A DNA stretch of 64,000 nucleotides from Candidatus Ozemobacteraceae bacterium. Lineage in GTDB: Bacteria; Muiribacteriota; Ozemobacteria; Ozemobacterales; Ozemobacteraceae. The notes beneath the pieces are model-generated. The model saw nothing but the letters and a program-made list of their open reading frames with translations, was not told the origin of the DNA and made no database searches. The position numbers and the translations under genes are program-made. Positions 33,776 to 42,638 of the stretch are shown one piece after another. The stretch covers positions 1-64,000 of the forward strand of contig DAOSOK010000019.1 of NCBI GenBank assembly GCA_035373905.1, written 5' to 3'. The first letter of the stretch is position 1. Each line of letters begins with the position of its first letter.

Positions 33776-33872
33776 GGAAAGTTTTCGACAAAATGCACGA
33801 AATTTTCCCTTCCGATTGTGGTATTCTTGTTCCGGCATCCTTCCATGAAAGAATAGAACGGAGAATACGAAC

Positions 33873-34295
33873 ATGTGGCCAAAATGGCTGAGGGGTTTAG
33901 TCACTCTGTGGGTAGCATGGGACAGCCGTTCCCGAAAAGGCGCCGGCCTGTTCTGGACAGCGACGGTATTCATTCTGGGACCTCTCCTGGTTCCCTTTTA
34001 CCTTGCCGCCAGACCTCTTCTCCCCGGGGAAACCCGCCGCGGTTCCTTCTGGTGGAACGCCGCCTGGAACTTCGAGCGCCTGTTCGCGGCCCTCGCCGCC
34101 CTCGCCGGAATGGCCGTCTGCGCCCAGAACATGCAGATCGCCGAGAACAAAGATCTGGCCGTCGTCAAGCGCGCCGAGATCAAGGCGGGCACGCTCGCAG
34201 GCTTGATCGTCACGTTCGTTCTCCTTCTCGTTGAACGTGCGTTCATGAATTCGCTGAAATCCTCCATGGAACAGGATGTTCCGGAAGAGAACTGA
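33873..34295 (+). CDS. Three-helix membrane protein
   Basis: 140 residues, not recognised. Hydrophobic segments GLFWTATVFILGPLLVPFYLA, FAALAALAGMAVCA and GTLAGLIVTFVLLLVERAFM, with a charged C-terminus (EQDVPEEN). GGAG nine bases before the ATG. It overlaps the following hydrolase gene by 20 bases, so the two are coupled. Confidence 0.65.
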   Translation: MWPKWLRGLVTLWVAWDSRSRKGAGLFWTATVFILGPLLVPFYLAARPLLPGETRRGSFWWNAAWNFERLFAALAALAGMAVCAQNMQIAENKDLAVVKRAEIKAGTLAGLIVTFVLLLVERAFMNSLKSSMEQDVPEEN

Positions 34296-35382
34296 TCTGA
34301 ACGGGCACTCGTTCGCACCCTACGCGAGACGCTGCGCGCGGCTTTGGGTCGCTCTGCTGTTCTTCGCAGCATCCCTGCTCCAGGGAGCCGTCACTCTTCC
34401 CACCGGCCCGGAACAACCCGTCTCGGGCCCCGGAAGCTGCGATTACGCGCACGGCGGATACCGCATCACGCAGGTCGGCGCCTACGAAGAGCGGTTCGTG
34501 CTGTATGAGCCCGCGAACCCCGCGCCGGCGAGCGCGCCCGTCGTCCTGTTCCTTCACGGCTGGATCGCATCCGATCCGGGCTACTACCAGGGCTGGATCG
34601 CCCACCTCTGCCGTCGCGGCAACACCGTTGTCTTTCCGATCTACCAAGGCAGCGGCGAGCATCTTTCGAACTACACCGCGAACGCCGTCCGGAGCATGAA
34701 GGAGGCCTTCAAGACCCTGTATGCGGGCGGTCACGTCGAACCCGACCGGGATCGCTTCGGCATCATCGGTCACGAATGCGGCGGGGTCATCGCGGCGAAC
34801 GTCGCCGCATCGGCGAGATATTTCAAGCTGCCCCAGCCGAAGGCCGTCATGGTGCTGCATCCCTCGCGCCGGGGCGGTTTCGGCGCCGCGCTCAGCCTCG
34901 ACCTCTACGATCTTTCCGGCATCAGGCCCGGGACCCTGCTGGTCGTCGGCGTCGGCGAGGAAGACGACGAAACCGTCCAGGAAACGGCCCGCGAGCTTTT
35001 TTATGCCGCCGACGCCATCCCCTCCTCCGACAGGAATTTCATCACCTTCCTGTCGGATATCCGCGGCACGCCGGCGCTCGTCGCCGACAGCGCGTCGGCC
35101 TATGCCCCGATCGAGCCTCGCTACGAGCGGTTCGTCGAGCAACGCCGCTGGGAGTTCATCTCGATGATGCGCCAGCACCGGCTTGCGCGACATATCCGAT
35201 GCCGGGGAATCGACGCGATGGACTGGCTGGGCACCTTCCGGCTCTTCGATTCTCTCTGCACCACCGCCTGGACAGGCCGGGACCGGCGCTCGATCATGGG
35301 CGCCGGCGAGCCGGTTCGCTTCATGGGCATCTGGAGCGATGGCAAGCGGATCAACAGCCTTCTGGCAACGGAGCGACCATGA
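34276..35382 (+). CDS. Alpha/beta-hydrolase-fold protein with atypical nucleophile elbow
   Basis: 368 residues. N-terminal hydrophobic segment (LWVALLFFAASLLQGA) suggests export. The oxyanion region is VVLFLHGWIASDPGYYQGW, and the nucleophile elbow is IIGHECGGVIAANVAA. In the usual G-x-Ser-x-G the third residue is Ser; here it is Glu with Cys after it. The fold is dienelactone-hydrolase/chlorophyllase-like in layout. It may be inactive, use another nucleophile, or have a binding role. It overlaps both neighbours (20 and 4 bases), forming a three-gene operon. Confidence 0.72.
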   Translation: MFRKRTDLNGHSFAPYARRCARLWVALLFFAASLLQGAVTLPTGPEQPVSGPGSCDYAHGGYRITQVGAYEERFVLYEPANPAPASAPVVLFLHGWIASDPGYYQGWIAHLCRRGNTVVFPIYQGSGEHLSNYTANAVRSMKEAFKTLYAGGHVEPDRDRFGIIGHECGGVIAANVAASARYFKLPQPKAVMVLHPSRRGGFGAALSLDLYDLSGIRPGTLLVVGVGEEDDETVQETARELFYAADAIPSSDRNFITFLSDIRGTPALVADSASAYAPIEPRYERFVEQRRWEFISMMRQHRLARHIRCRGIDAMDWLGTFRLFDSLCTTAWTGRDRRSIMGAGEPVRFMGIWSDGKRINSLLATERP

Positions 35383-35954
35383 ACATCACCCCCGTGCGAT
35401 TCATTCCGATGTGCGTCCTTCTTCTTCTTACAGCCGCCGTTCCGGCTTTCAGCCAGGATCTGAAAGTGACGGAGGAGATGATCACCCGGTATCTGGCCGT
35501 GTACGACACCGTCACCGCCAGCAATCCCGCGATCGCATACAGACTGTTTCATCACGAGACGCTCGATCCCGCGACCCCTGAAGGCGCCATGGCCGAGGCC
35601 GCGCTCAAACAGGCCGGCTTCGAGTCTCAGCAGGAATTTTCGGCCGCCGACGTGATCCTCGGAACGGCATGGCTTCAGCTTACGGCCGAGGAAATGGCGA
35701 AATCCGCCGAACGGACCAAGCGGGACGCCGTTACGGCAATCGAGGATGCGCTCGCGGATCCGAACCTCGAGGATGCTCAGCGAAACAAACTCGAGCAGGC
35801 TCTCGAACGGATGCAGCAAGAGGAACGGCCCACCGCCACGGCTTCCGACACCGATCTCATCGATTCGGACAGCATGGCTCTCGTCCGCTCCTATCGCGAC
35901 CGGCTCCGCCCGATCATGACGATGGATTCCGACGAGCAACTCAAGGGATTCTGA
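35379..35954 (+). CDS. Secreted helical protein of unknown function
   Basis: 191 residues. Signal peptide with IPMCVLLLLTAAVPAFS. The mature part is acidic and helical (MITRYLAVYDTVTASNPAIA, QRNKLEQALERMQQEE) without Cys. Its start overlaps the hydrolase stop (ATGA), so it probably works with that protein. Its 3' end overlaps the convergent APP1-like gene by 14 bases. Confidence 0.65.
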   Translation: MNITPVRFIPMCVLLLLTAAVPAFSQDLKVTEEMITRYLAVYDTVTASNPAIAYRLFHHETLDPATPEGAMAEAALKQAGFESQQEFSAADVILGTAWLQLTAEEMAKSAERTKRDAVTAIEDALADPNLEDAQRNKLEQALERMQQEERPTATASDTDLIDSDSMALVRSYRDRLRPIMTMDSDEQLKGF

Positions 35955-36936
35955 ACCCCATCGTCGCCAGCCCGGCACGGAACTCGTCGGGTTCGCTCCA
36001 GAACAGCAGGGGAACCCCGGCAGCGACACATCGGTCGCGAACGCGGGTTTCCCGTATTCCGTCGAACCGGCCGATCCTTCGAAGGATGATGCCGGCGACA
36101 CGCGCCGTCCGTTCCGCCGCGAAGCCCGAGTAAATCTCGGGGTCCTGCTCGCCCGCATCGCCGATCAGCAGCATCGGCGCCCCGGGAAACAGCGTCGCCA
36201 GCCGTCGGAGCCAGCGCGTCTTGTGATCGAACGTCTTCTGTTGGGTGAAACTCACGCCGTCACCCGTGATCAGAAGCCCCGGCGGAAACCGGCGATCGGC
36301 GAGGAACCCGCCGATGAAACGTTCCATCGCCGCCGGAGACGCACTCAGATACACGAAAAGAGCGCCCGTGCCCGAAATTGCATATATTTTATCATATATT
36401 TCTTGAGTTCCCGGCACCGCCTGCCGACCACTCAGGGTCCGCAGCAGGGAGTTGAAGAGAAGCTTGCGCTTCGCCGGCACATCGCTGACCAGCACGGTGT
36501 CGTCGACATCGCTGACGACGAGCAGAGAGGCCGAGGCCGGAAGGGGCTGCTCGACCCTGCGCAGGAGGACATTCCCGTTCGGGTCGGTCACGGAAATCGG
36601 GATCGTCCCCGTCCCCGCGGGCACCGGGAACTCGATGCCGAACGCCCCGCTTTCGTCGAGGCTGACGCTCCGTGAGGAGGAGCCGACCGATACGACGACG
36701 GTCGCCGAGGCTGCGGGCCGGCTCAGGAGTCCCCGCACCCGGTCCCGCCGGTTCGTTCCCACGCGCGGACGGCCGGCCCGTACGAGGCCCTCCGCGCGGA
36801 TCTCGCCCGTTCTGGCACCCGGCAGGAGCCTCAGTGACGGGCAGTCGAGGCACAACGCCTGCGAAGCCGCGAAGAGAATCGCCGAAACGGCAAGAGCACC
36901 CATCGCCGGCAGGGGAAATGTTTTCCGAAGATTCAT
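35941..36936 (-). CDS. APP1-type phosphatase domain protein (DUF2183), exported
   Basis: 331 residues. Signal peptide (ALAVSAILFAASQALC), an N-terminal beta domain, then a HAD-like catalytic domain near residues 140-300. It has the DxDxT motif in LLVVSDVDDTVLVSD, VYLSASPAAMERF, and LLIGDAGEQDPEIY, matching the phosphatidate phosphatase APP1 catalytic domain. A membrane-lipid or phosphoester substrate on the periplasmic side is inferred. An AT-rich island at 36376-36405 contains two ATATATG copies 12 bases apart. Confidence 0.82.
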   Translation of the reverse strand: MNLRKTFPLPAMGALAVSAILFAASQALCLDCPSLRLLPGARTGEIRAEGLVRAGRPRVGTNRRDRVRGLLSRPAASATVVVSVGSSSRSVSLDESGAFGIEFPVPAGTGTIPISVTDPNGNVLLRRVEQPLPASASLLVVSDVDDTVLVSDVPAKRKLLFNSLLRTLSGRQAVPGTQEIYDKIYAISGTGALFVYLSASPAAMERFIGGFLADRRFPPGLLITGDGVSFTQQKTFDHKTRWLRRLATLFPGAPMLLIGDAGEQDPEIYSGFAAERTARVAGIILRRIGRFDGIRETRVRDRCVAAGVPLLFWSEPDEFRAGLATMGFRIP

Positions 36937-37072
36937 GTGACGCCGCCGCTCCTATCGGAGAAAATTCGTTCACCTCGAGAGTGGCATGAATGTCTTCCCT
37001 TCCGCAAGTGCATCGGATTTCGCAACCGCTGAATCCCAGAGGTGCGGAATGCGAAACGACGAATACAGCGGC

Positions 37073-37101
37073 TTCACAAGCCAGGCTGGTTGCGCTACAA
37101 T
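37073..37101 (+). promoter_or_regulatory. Sigma-70-type promoter placing the M48 gene start at the transcript 5' end
   Basis: TTCACA (37073-37078), a 17-base spacer and TACAAT (37096-37101). The ATG at 37109 begins seven bases after the -10 box, exactly where transcription would start, so the mRNA is predicted to be leaderless. Confidence 0.65.
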
Positions 37102-37108
37102 GCCCGTC

Positions 37109-39214
37109 ATGCGAAAAAACCTCCTGATTCTGGCCCTCGTTTTCATCCTCCTGATCCTCATTTCCGGCACTCCCGGAACGAATCCACCCGCTGGCTTTCC
37201 CGACAGAGACCGGATCTCATCCATCCTCCGGGACTCCCGGCCTGCGGACGTCCAGGAGCGGCTCACCTCCGTGATGGGCCCCGGGGCATCCGGCGCCGGA
37301 AGCTTGCGGGCCATGCTCCGGGCCCTCGACGAGATCGAGCGCGCTTCGGCCGAAATCCGGCAGCGCATCCCTGTCGAGATCTATCGCGCATGGCTTCTCG
37401 CGGCACACGGGTATGACCAGGCCGCGCTTTCCATCATCCGCCGGCTCACATTCGTTCCGCAGTATCTGACGCTGGAAGCCCAGGCGGATATCGCGCTGAT
37501 CGAGGCGTCTCTTGAACTTCGCGCCGGGAACGCCTCCGCCGCCGCCGCCGCGGCCGACCGGCTCGCCTCGGCCGACGTCGGCGCGGCCCAGGCGCTTCGC
37601 CAGCTTCTCGCCATCGATCCCACGGCGCGATCCTCCGGCGGAGCGGACTCCACGTGGCCGCTGGCGTCGGTTCTCCTGCTGGCCCTGATGGCCGTTCCGG
37701 CCTTCGCCATCGACCGGGAACGGCGTCTCTGGCTGAAACGCTTTCCCGAAGGGCAGGATCGCATCGCCCCGTATCATGCGTTCAAACGCTCCCCCCTCGC
37801 GATGTTTCTCGTCACGGCGGGCAGTCTTCTGGTTCTGGCGCTCGGCCTGCCCCGGCGGCTCGGCGTCCGCCACGACGTCGCCTTCGCAATTATATACTGG
37901 ATGATATCTTACACATTCACGCTCATCCCGTTCCACCGGCTGGACCTCGACGTCCGCAAGGGAAACTGGAGCCTACGGGAATACGTGTCCGCCGTGTTCC
38001 GTCTCCACCTGCTCAGGGCGCTCCCTCTCGCCGCACCCCTGGCCGCTTTTTTCATCCTCCGGACCATGTCATCCGCCCTCCCGTGGTGGGTCGTGAACGC
38101 CCCATGGTCGCCCGCCCTGGGCTTCGCCGTGCTGACGGCCGTCACCCTCCTCGCGATCCCCTTCCTCCTGCCGGCGGTCATGGGGATGCGACGGATCTCA
38201 TCCGACCAACTTCCCCGCCCGCTCAGAGATCTCCCGTTCAGGTTCTACCGGTGGCCTCTCCCGAAAATCGGCATCGCGAACGCCGTTTCCTTCGGGTATT
38301 TCCGGGCATCCCATTCGATCGCCTTCACCGGCGAACTGCTCGACGGCTGTTCCGCGGAAGACGTCGTCGCCGTCGCGACCCATGAAGAGGCGCATCTGTC
38401 CGGCGGGCATCTGTTCCTGTATTTCCTGGCGATGGTCGATCTGGCACTCGCGGCCGGCCTGTGGGCGGCCGTGTTCCCGCTCCCTGCCGAGAGACTGCTG
38501 ATGTTCGGCCCGACGGTCATGCAGGGCATGATCCTGTTCGCCGTCTGGCTCATCACCAACAGGTTGTTCACCGCCATGGGCCGCCGTTTCGAGTTCGAGG
38601 CGGACCGCTTCGCGGCGGAGCGGGTCGGGCGGGAACCGTACATCCAGGCCCTGACGCGCCTTGCACGCGCGAACTTCATGCCGGTCCGGTTTCGCGAAGC
38701 CGACAACGCCCCCGGCGTCCACCCGTCGCTCACCGAGCGGAAGCATGCCCTGCGAGGATACGATGGCCGCGTGTTCGAACCGGCCGCCGGTCTTCCGTCC
38801 GACCTGGTCCTCGCCCTCTGGAGAAGCCGACTCGCCCTCGAGTGGAATCGCGGCGAACAGGAGGCGAAACACATCTGCTCGCTCGACGACGATCCCCCCG
38901 GCGATGCCCCGCCGGCGGACAGGCTCGCCGCGATCGCCCGGCGCCAGGCCCGGTTCGGCGCCGAGTGTCTTCTCGAACCCGGCGGCGCCTGGCTCGAGAT
39001 CATCGAATGCGCCCAGAAACTGACGATCCTGACCTCCGATCCGTCTATTCCGCAGGACCGCGTCTGCGCGCTCTGCAGCGGCGGCATGCGCGAGGCCCTC
39101 GCTCCCGACACCGTCGCCTGGGCGTCAACCCCGGCCGGCTGCAGGATTTCACGCCATCCGTCCGAAATGACGCAACCGGCGGTGTCTGACTCCACCCCGC
39201 CGGTTGAATTATAG
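37109..39214 (+). CDS. Membrane-bound M48-family metallopeptidase
   Basis: About 701 residues. An N-terminal helix (LLILALVFILLILISG) and a helical periplasmic or cytosolic region are followed by more membrane helices. The zinc motif is in VVAVATHEEAHLSGGH: HEEAH, an HExxH site as in Ste24/HtpX. A later segment FEFEADRFAAERVG supplies the third ligand Glu. It cleaves membrane or misfolded proteins (inferred from the family). Start chosen at 37109 from the promoter; an ATG at 37100 overlaps the -10 box. An AT-rich island with two ATA codons at 37887-37920 codes part of a helix. Confidence 0.82.
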   Translation: MRKNLLILALVFILLILISGTPGTNPPAGFPDRDRISSILRDSRPADVQERLTSVMGPGASGAGSLRAMLRALDEIERASAEIRQRIPVEIYRAWLLAAHGYDQAALSIIRRLTFVPQYLTLEAQADIALIEASLELRAGNASAAAAAADRLASADVGAAQALRQLLAIDPTARSSGGADSTWPLASVLLLALMAVPAFAIDRERRLWLKRFPEGQDRIAPYHAFKRSPLAMFLVTAGSLLVLALGLPRRLGVRHDVAFAIIYWMISYTFTLIPFHRLDLDVRKGNWSLREYVSAVFRLHLLRALPLAAPLAAFFILRTMSSALPWWVVNAPWSPALGFAVLTAVTLLAIPFLLPAVMGMRRISSDQLPRPLRDLPFRFYRWPLPKIGIANAVSFGYFRASHSIAFTGELLDGCSAEDVVAVATHEEAHLSGGHLFLYFLAMVDLALAAGLWAAVFPLPAERLLMFGPTVMQGMILFAVWLITNRLFTAMGRRFEFEADRFAAERVGREPYIQALTRLARANFMPVRFREADNAPGVHPSLTERKHALRGYDGRVFEPAAGLPSDLVLALWRSRLALEWNRGEQEAKHICSLDDDPPGDAPPADRLAAIARRQARFGAECLLEPGGAWLEIIECAQKLTILTSDPSIPQDRVCALCSGGMREALAPDTVAWASTPAGCRISRHPSEMTQPAVSDSTPPVEL
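39173..39206. terminator. Hairpin between convergent M48 and ddl genes
   Basis: Ten-base perfect stem CAACCGGCGG / CCGCCGGTTG with a 14-base loop, inside the last codons of the M48 gene. No T-run on either side, so termination is uncertain. Confidence 0.35.
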
Positions 39215-39229
39215 AGTTAGATATATAAT

Positions 39230-40363
39230 TTAGGACATGATGGCTTTCAGCGATTCCTGACGGTCGTTATACCGCTCGAAGGCGAAGTCGATCAGCCTGG
39301 TGACGAGGTCGCCGTAGGAGATGCCGGTCGCCTCCCAGAGTTTGGGATACATGCTGATGCTCGTGAAGCCCGGGATGGTGTTGACCTCGTTCAGGACGAG
39401 TTCTCCGGTGTCGCGGTCGAGGAAAAAGTCGACGCGGGCCATTCCCGCGCAGTCGAGGGCCCGGTAAGCCCGGACCGCCATTTCCCTGATCTCGGCCGTC
39501 TTCGCATCGTCGATCGGGGCGGGGATCCTGAGCTCCGAGCGGTCGTCGACGTATTTCGCCTTGTAATCGTAAAATTCATTGCATGGAACGATCTCGCCGG
39601 GGATCGACGCGATCGGCTTGTCGTTGCCGAGCACCGAGACTTCGAGTTCGCGGCCGTTGATCGTGGCCTCGACGAGGATTTTCCGGTCGTATTTCGCGGC
39701 AAGGTCGAAGGCGGCGGAAAGCTCGCCCCTGTCGTGCGCCTTGGAGACGCCCACCGAGGAGCCCGAGTTCACGGGTTTGACGAAGCAGGGATACGCGAGA
39801 TGCGCCTCGAGATCGGCGATCACCTGGTCGGGGGTTTCGCGCCAGTCGCGGCGCAGATACTCCCTGAACGGCGCGATTTTCAGGCCGGCATCGCGGAACA
39901 GGCGCTTGGCGGCCGTCTTGTCCATGCCGACCGCCGAGGCCATGACGCCGCACCCGACGTACGGCAGATCGGCCATCTCGAGCAGCCCCTGCAGGGTGCC
40001 GTCCTCACCGTAGGTGCCGTGCATGATCGGGAACACCACGTCGAGTTTCACCTGCTGATGGGCGTTCTGCCTGTCGAGCAGGATCATTCCCTGGTGAGAC
40101 GGATCGCCGATCAGGGCGGTTTTCCCGGCAGCCTCGGCCGGCGCGACGTCGAGCTTCTTCTGCTCCTGCGGCGCGGGCAGGAACTTCTTGGGGTCGGCCC
40201 CGACCACCCAGGTCCCCTGCTTTGACACGCCGATCGGAATGACCTCGTATTTGCTGGAATCGAGCGCCTTCATGATCGACTGCGCCGAGACAAGCGAAAC
40301 CTCATGCTCGCCGGAACGGCCGCCGAAAACGACGCCGACGCGGATCCTGCCGGATGTGCCCAT
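39230..40363 (-). CDS. ddl: D-alanine--D-alanine ligase
   Basis: 377 residues. ATP-grasp enzyme joining two D-Ala for peptidoglycan. Motifs: VGVVFGGRSGEHEVSLVSA at the N-terminus, FPIMHGTYGEDGTLQGLLEM, CFVKPVNSGSSVGVSKA, ARVDFFLDRDTGELVLNEVN and IPGFTSISMYPKLWEATG. The Phe in GTTGEDG-like and late loops suggests D-Ala rather than D-lactate, though this is not decisive. The ATG at 40363 has AAGGAGG eight bases upstream; a 38-codon extension is rejected. Confidence 0.94.
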   Translation of the reverse strand: MGTSGRIRVGVVFGGRSGEHEVSLVSAQSIMKALDSSKYEVIPIGVSKQGTWVVGADPKKFLPAPQEQKKLDVAPAEAAGKTALIGDPSHQGMILLDRQNAHQQVKLDVVFPIMHGTYGEDGTLQGLLEMADLPYVGCGVMASAVGMDKTAAKRLFRDAGLKIAPFREYLRRDWRETPDQVIADLEAHLAYPCFVKPVNSGSSVGVSKAHDRGELSAAFDLAAKYDRKILVEATINGRELEVSVLGNDKPIASIPGEIVPCNEFYDYKAKYVDDRSELRIPAPIDDAKTAEIREMAVRAYRALDCAGMARVDFFLDRDTGELVLNEVNTIPGFTSISMYPKLWEATGISYGDLVTRLIDFAFERYNDRQESLKAIMS

Positions 40364-40442
40364 GAAAACAACCTCCTTGCCGCAAACGTTTTTCACAACG
40401 TGTATCGGCAGAAAAGCCCCGCGGCCTGAGGAAGCGTTCGCT

Positions 40443-42024
40443 TCAGGCCGGTTCCCGTATGTTGCAAGGATCCGCAACCGTCTCCGGTACCGGCACCACC
40501 GGCTTCTCGTCGTCCGCCGGGGACGGCGGCACGCCGAACCTCGAAAACGTCAGCGTGAAGGTGCTTCCCTCGCCCAGTTTGCTCGCGACCTCGACGGTGC
40601 CGCCCATCATCGTCACAAGGTTCTTGACGAGATACAACCCGACGCCGGAACCGCCGTAGCGGCGCCTGATCGTGCCGTCGACCTGTCTGAATCGGTCGAA
40701 GATGTATCTCAGATCCTCTTCGGCCATGCCGACCCCGTAATCGACGACCTCGAGAATGAGTTCGTCGTCTTTCGCCGTAGCCACCAGGCGGACGAGGCCG
40801 CCCTTTTTGGAGAACTTGACGGCATTGCTCAAAAGGTTGATCAGAACCTGCTTCAGACGGTCGCCATCGATGAGAATCGGGAACAGGTCTCCCTGGATCT
40901 TCACCTCGATCCGCACATCCCTGCTGACGGAGAACCCTTCCATGTGCTCGGTCACCTCTTTGAGCAGAGGCGCAATATCGGTCTTCACCGGTTCGATGCG
41001 CATCCTCCCCGTGTCGATCGCCTCCATGTCGAGCAGGTCGTTGATGAGCCGAAGCAGGTGCTGAGCGGTTTTTTTGATCTGGGCCGCCCCCGTCATCACG
41101 TCCTCTTTGCGGTCGTAATGCTGAAGGATGAGGTCGGGCCAGGCGAGAATCGAGGTGAGCGGGGTACGCAGCTCATGTGACATGTTGCTCAGGAACTCGC
41201 TCTTCAGTCGTTCGGACAACTGGGCTTTTTGGGTTTGTATTTCGAGCAGCCTGGTGCGTTCGATGACTTTCTTTTCCAGCGTCAGGTTCAAAATGCGAAG
41301 CTCGTTCTGCCGCTCGTTGATCGCCTGAACCATCTCGTTGAAGGTATGGGCCAGGAACTCGATTTCCTGGGCGGCCTCGATCGAAAGAGGAGGAGCGGAG
41401 TAGTTCTGCTGAGAGAGCTTCTCGGCAAGATGCTTCAGGGTCTCGATCGGATACGTGATCATCCGGCTGAAACGGCGGGCCACGTAGGCGATCAGCAGGA
41501 GGGTCAACAGAACGACCGCCGCGATGACTAAGGTGGTTGAACAACAACTGGGAGTTGATCTGCTTCAGCGAGAATCCCATGTACAGGGTGCCGAGGAACC
41601 GCTGGTTGAAGCTCAACCGGTGCCGCAGGTGCAGGATGTTGCCGTCGTCGAAGGACTCGATGGGAACCGCCGAGAACCCGGCCTTCCAGGAGGCGATCGG
41701 AGCCTGTTCCGGGTGGAATGCCGCCATCACGACGCCGTTCCGGTCGGCCACGTGAACGTATGCAACCTCCCCGCGCCGCGTCAGGCCGTTCACGACTTCG
41801 TTCAGCGCCTGCAGATCCTCGAACTCGACGCCGGGCGCCATGTTGTAGGCGGCCAGATCGACCAGTTCTTCGGCTTTCTGCTGGAAGTTCTTCCGGATGA
41901 TCGAGTGTTCGCGGACGATCGTGAACGCCCCGAGAATGAGGATGCCGGGAACGAAGGCGGCCAGCAGGAGAATGCGCAACTGGGCATGCAGCGGCGCCCT
42001 GTACAGCCATTTCATCGACGTCAT
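40443..42024 (-). pseudogene. Sensor histidine kinase interrupted by a +1 frameshift
   Basis: The first part (42024 down to about 41530) encodes TM1, a periplasmic sensor region of about 130 residues (VREHSIIRKNFQQKAEEL, YVHVADRNGVVMAAFHPEQ) and SLKQINSQLLFN. The second part, one base out of frame, resumes with TLVIAAVVLLTLLLIAY (TM2), a HAMP linker, the phosphoacceptor SNMSHELRTPLTS, the N box LINLLSNAVKFS, VVDYGVGMAEEDL, and the G2 box GGSGVGLYLVKN. All kinase motifs are intact, so the sequence is either a recent mutation, an assembly error, or read by frameshifting. It overlaps the YfiR gene by four bases. No response regulator is adjacent. The kinase half could be translated alone from 41507. 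Confidence 0.8.
41526..41532 (-). other. Frameshift site CTT-AGT-C
   Basis: Reading the sensor frame CAC-CTT-AGT-CAT loses the kinase frame; skipping one base here gives TTA-GTC-ATC-GCG, which continues into TM2. The heptamer resembles the +1 slippage site of yeast Ty1 (CTT-AGG-C), where Leu tRNA slips from CTT to TTA. No homopolymer is present. Confidence 0.5.
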
Positions 42025-42632
42025 CGGATGACCCGGCAGTGCTTCAGGAAGTTCGCATGGAAGTCGGCGCCCACGGTGCGCGCCGTATTCAGGTTGAGGT
42101 GGATGACCGGCCTTTCGCCCTCCAGCGTCATGACGACCACGATGCCCGAGTTCAACAACAGCGGGTTGCTGCCGAAGGTGACCACCTGGTGCTCCTTCGC
42201 ATATCTGCCGACGATCTCGCCGTCTTTCCGCCAGTCGCCGACCAGAACGAGCATTCCGGGAGTCCTTCCGGTCTCCGACAGGACGCCGTTTTTCAGCAAC
42301 ATCTTGATCGGCGCGAGCGGCCGACCGAAAATGGTTTTGCCCGCCAGCGCCTCTTCAACCTGTTTGAACGAACGATCGCACTCGCTCGAGTCGTCATTGC
42401 GCATCACGATGCCGACTTCGTAGGGGGTCGAAGCCGTGCTGTCGAACGAGCGGTCGTACGTCACGATCTTGAGAAAGATCTGGATCTGCAGGGGAATCGG
42501 GATTTCAGCGGCAGGCGACTCTCGGCTTGCCGCGACGAGGCTGCCGCAGACGAGGAGCTGCATCAGGACGATCCATCCTGCTGCCAGGATGCTGCGCGGT
42601 CCGATTCGGTTTTTCCTGCAGTTACTGCCCAT
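42021..42632 (-). CDS. YfiR/DUF4154-family periplasmic protein
   Basis: 203 residues. Signal segment (ILAAGWIVLMQLLVCGSLVAA), then LQIQIFLKIVTYDRSF, VGIVMRNDDSSECDRS and a C-terminal GIVVVMTLEGERPVIHLNL: the order seen in YfiR-like proteins, which regulate a membrane partner from the periplasm. Between the TonB receptor (six bases away) and the kinase (ATGA overlap), it is likely the periplasmic link between receptor occupancy and kinase activity (inferred from the conserved trio). Confidence 0.8.
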   Translation of the reverse strand: MGSNCRKNRIGPRSILAAGWIVLMQLLVCGSLVAASRESPAAEIPIPLQIQIFLKIVTYDRSFDSTASTPYEVGIVMRNDDSSECDRSFKQVEEALAGKTIFGRPLAPIKMLLKNGVLSETGRTPGMLVLVGDWRKDGEIVGRYAKEHQVVTFGSNPLLLNSGIVVVMTLEGERPVIHLNLNTARTVGADFHANFLKHCRVIR

Positions 42633-42638
42633 ACATCC

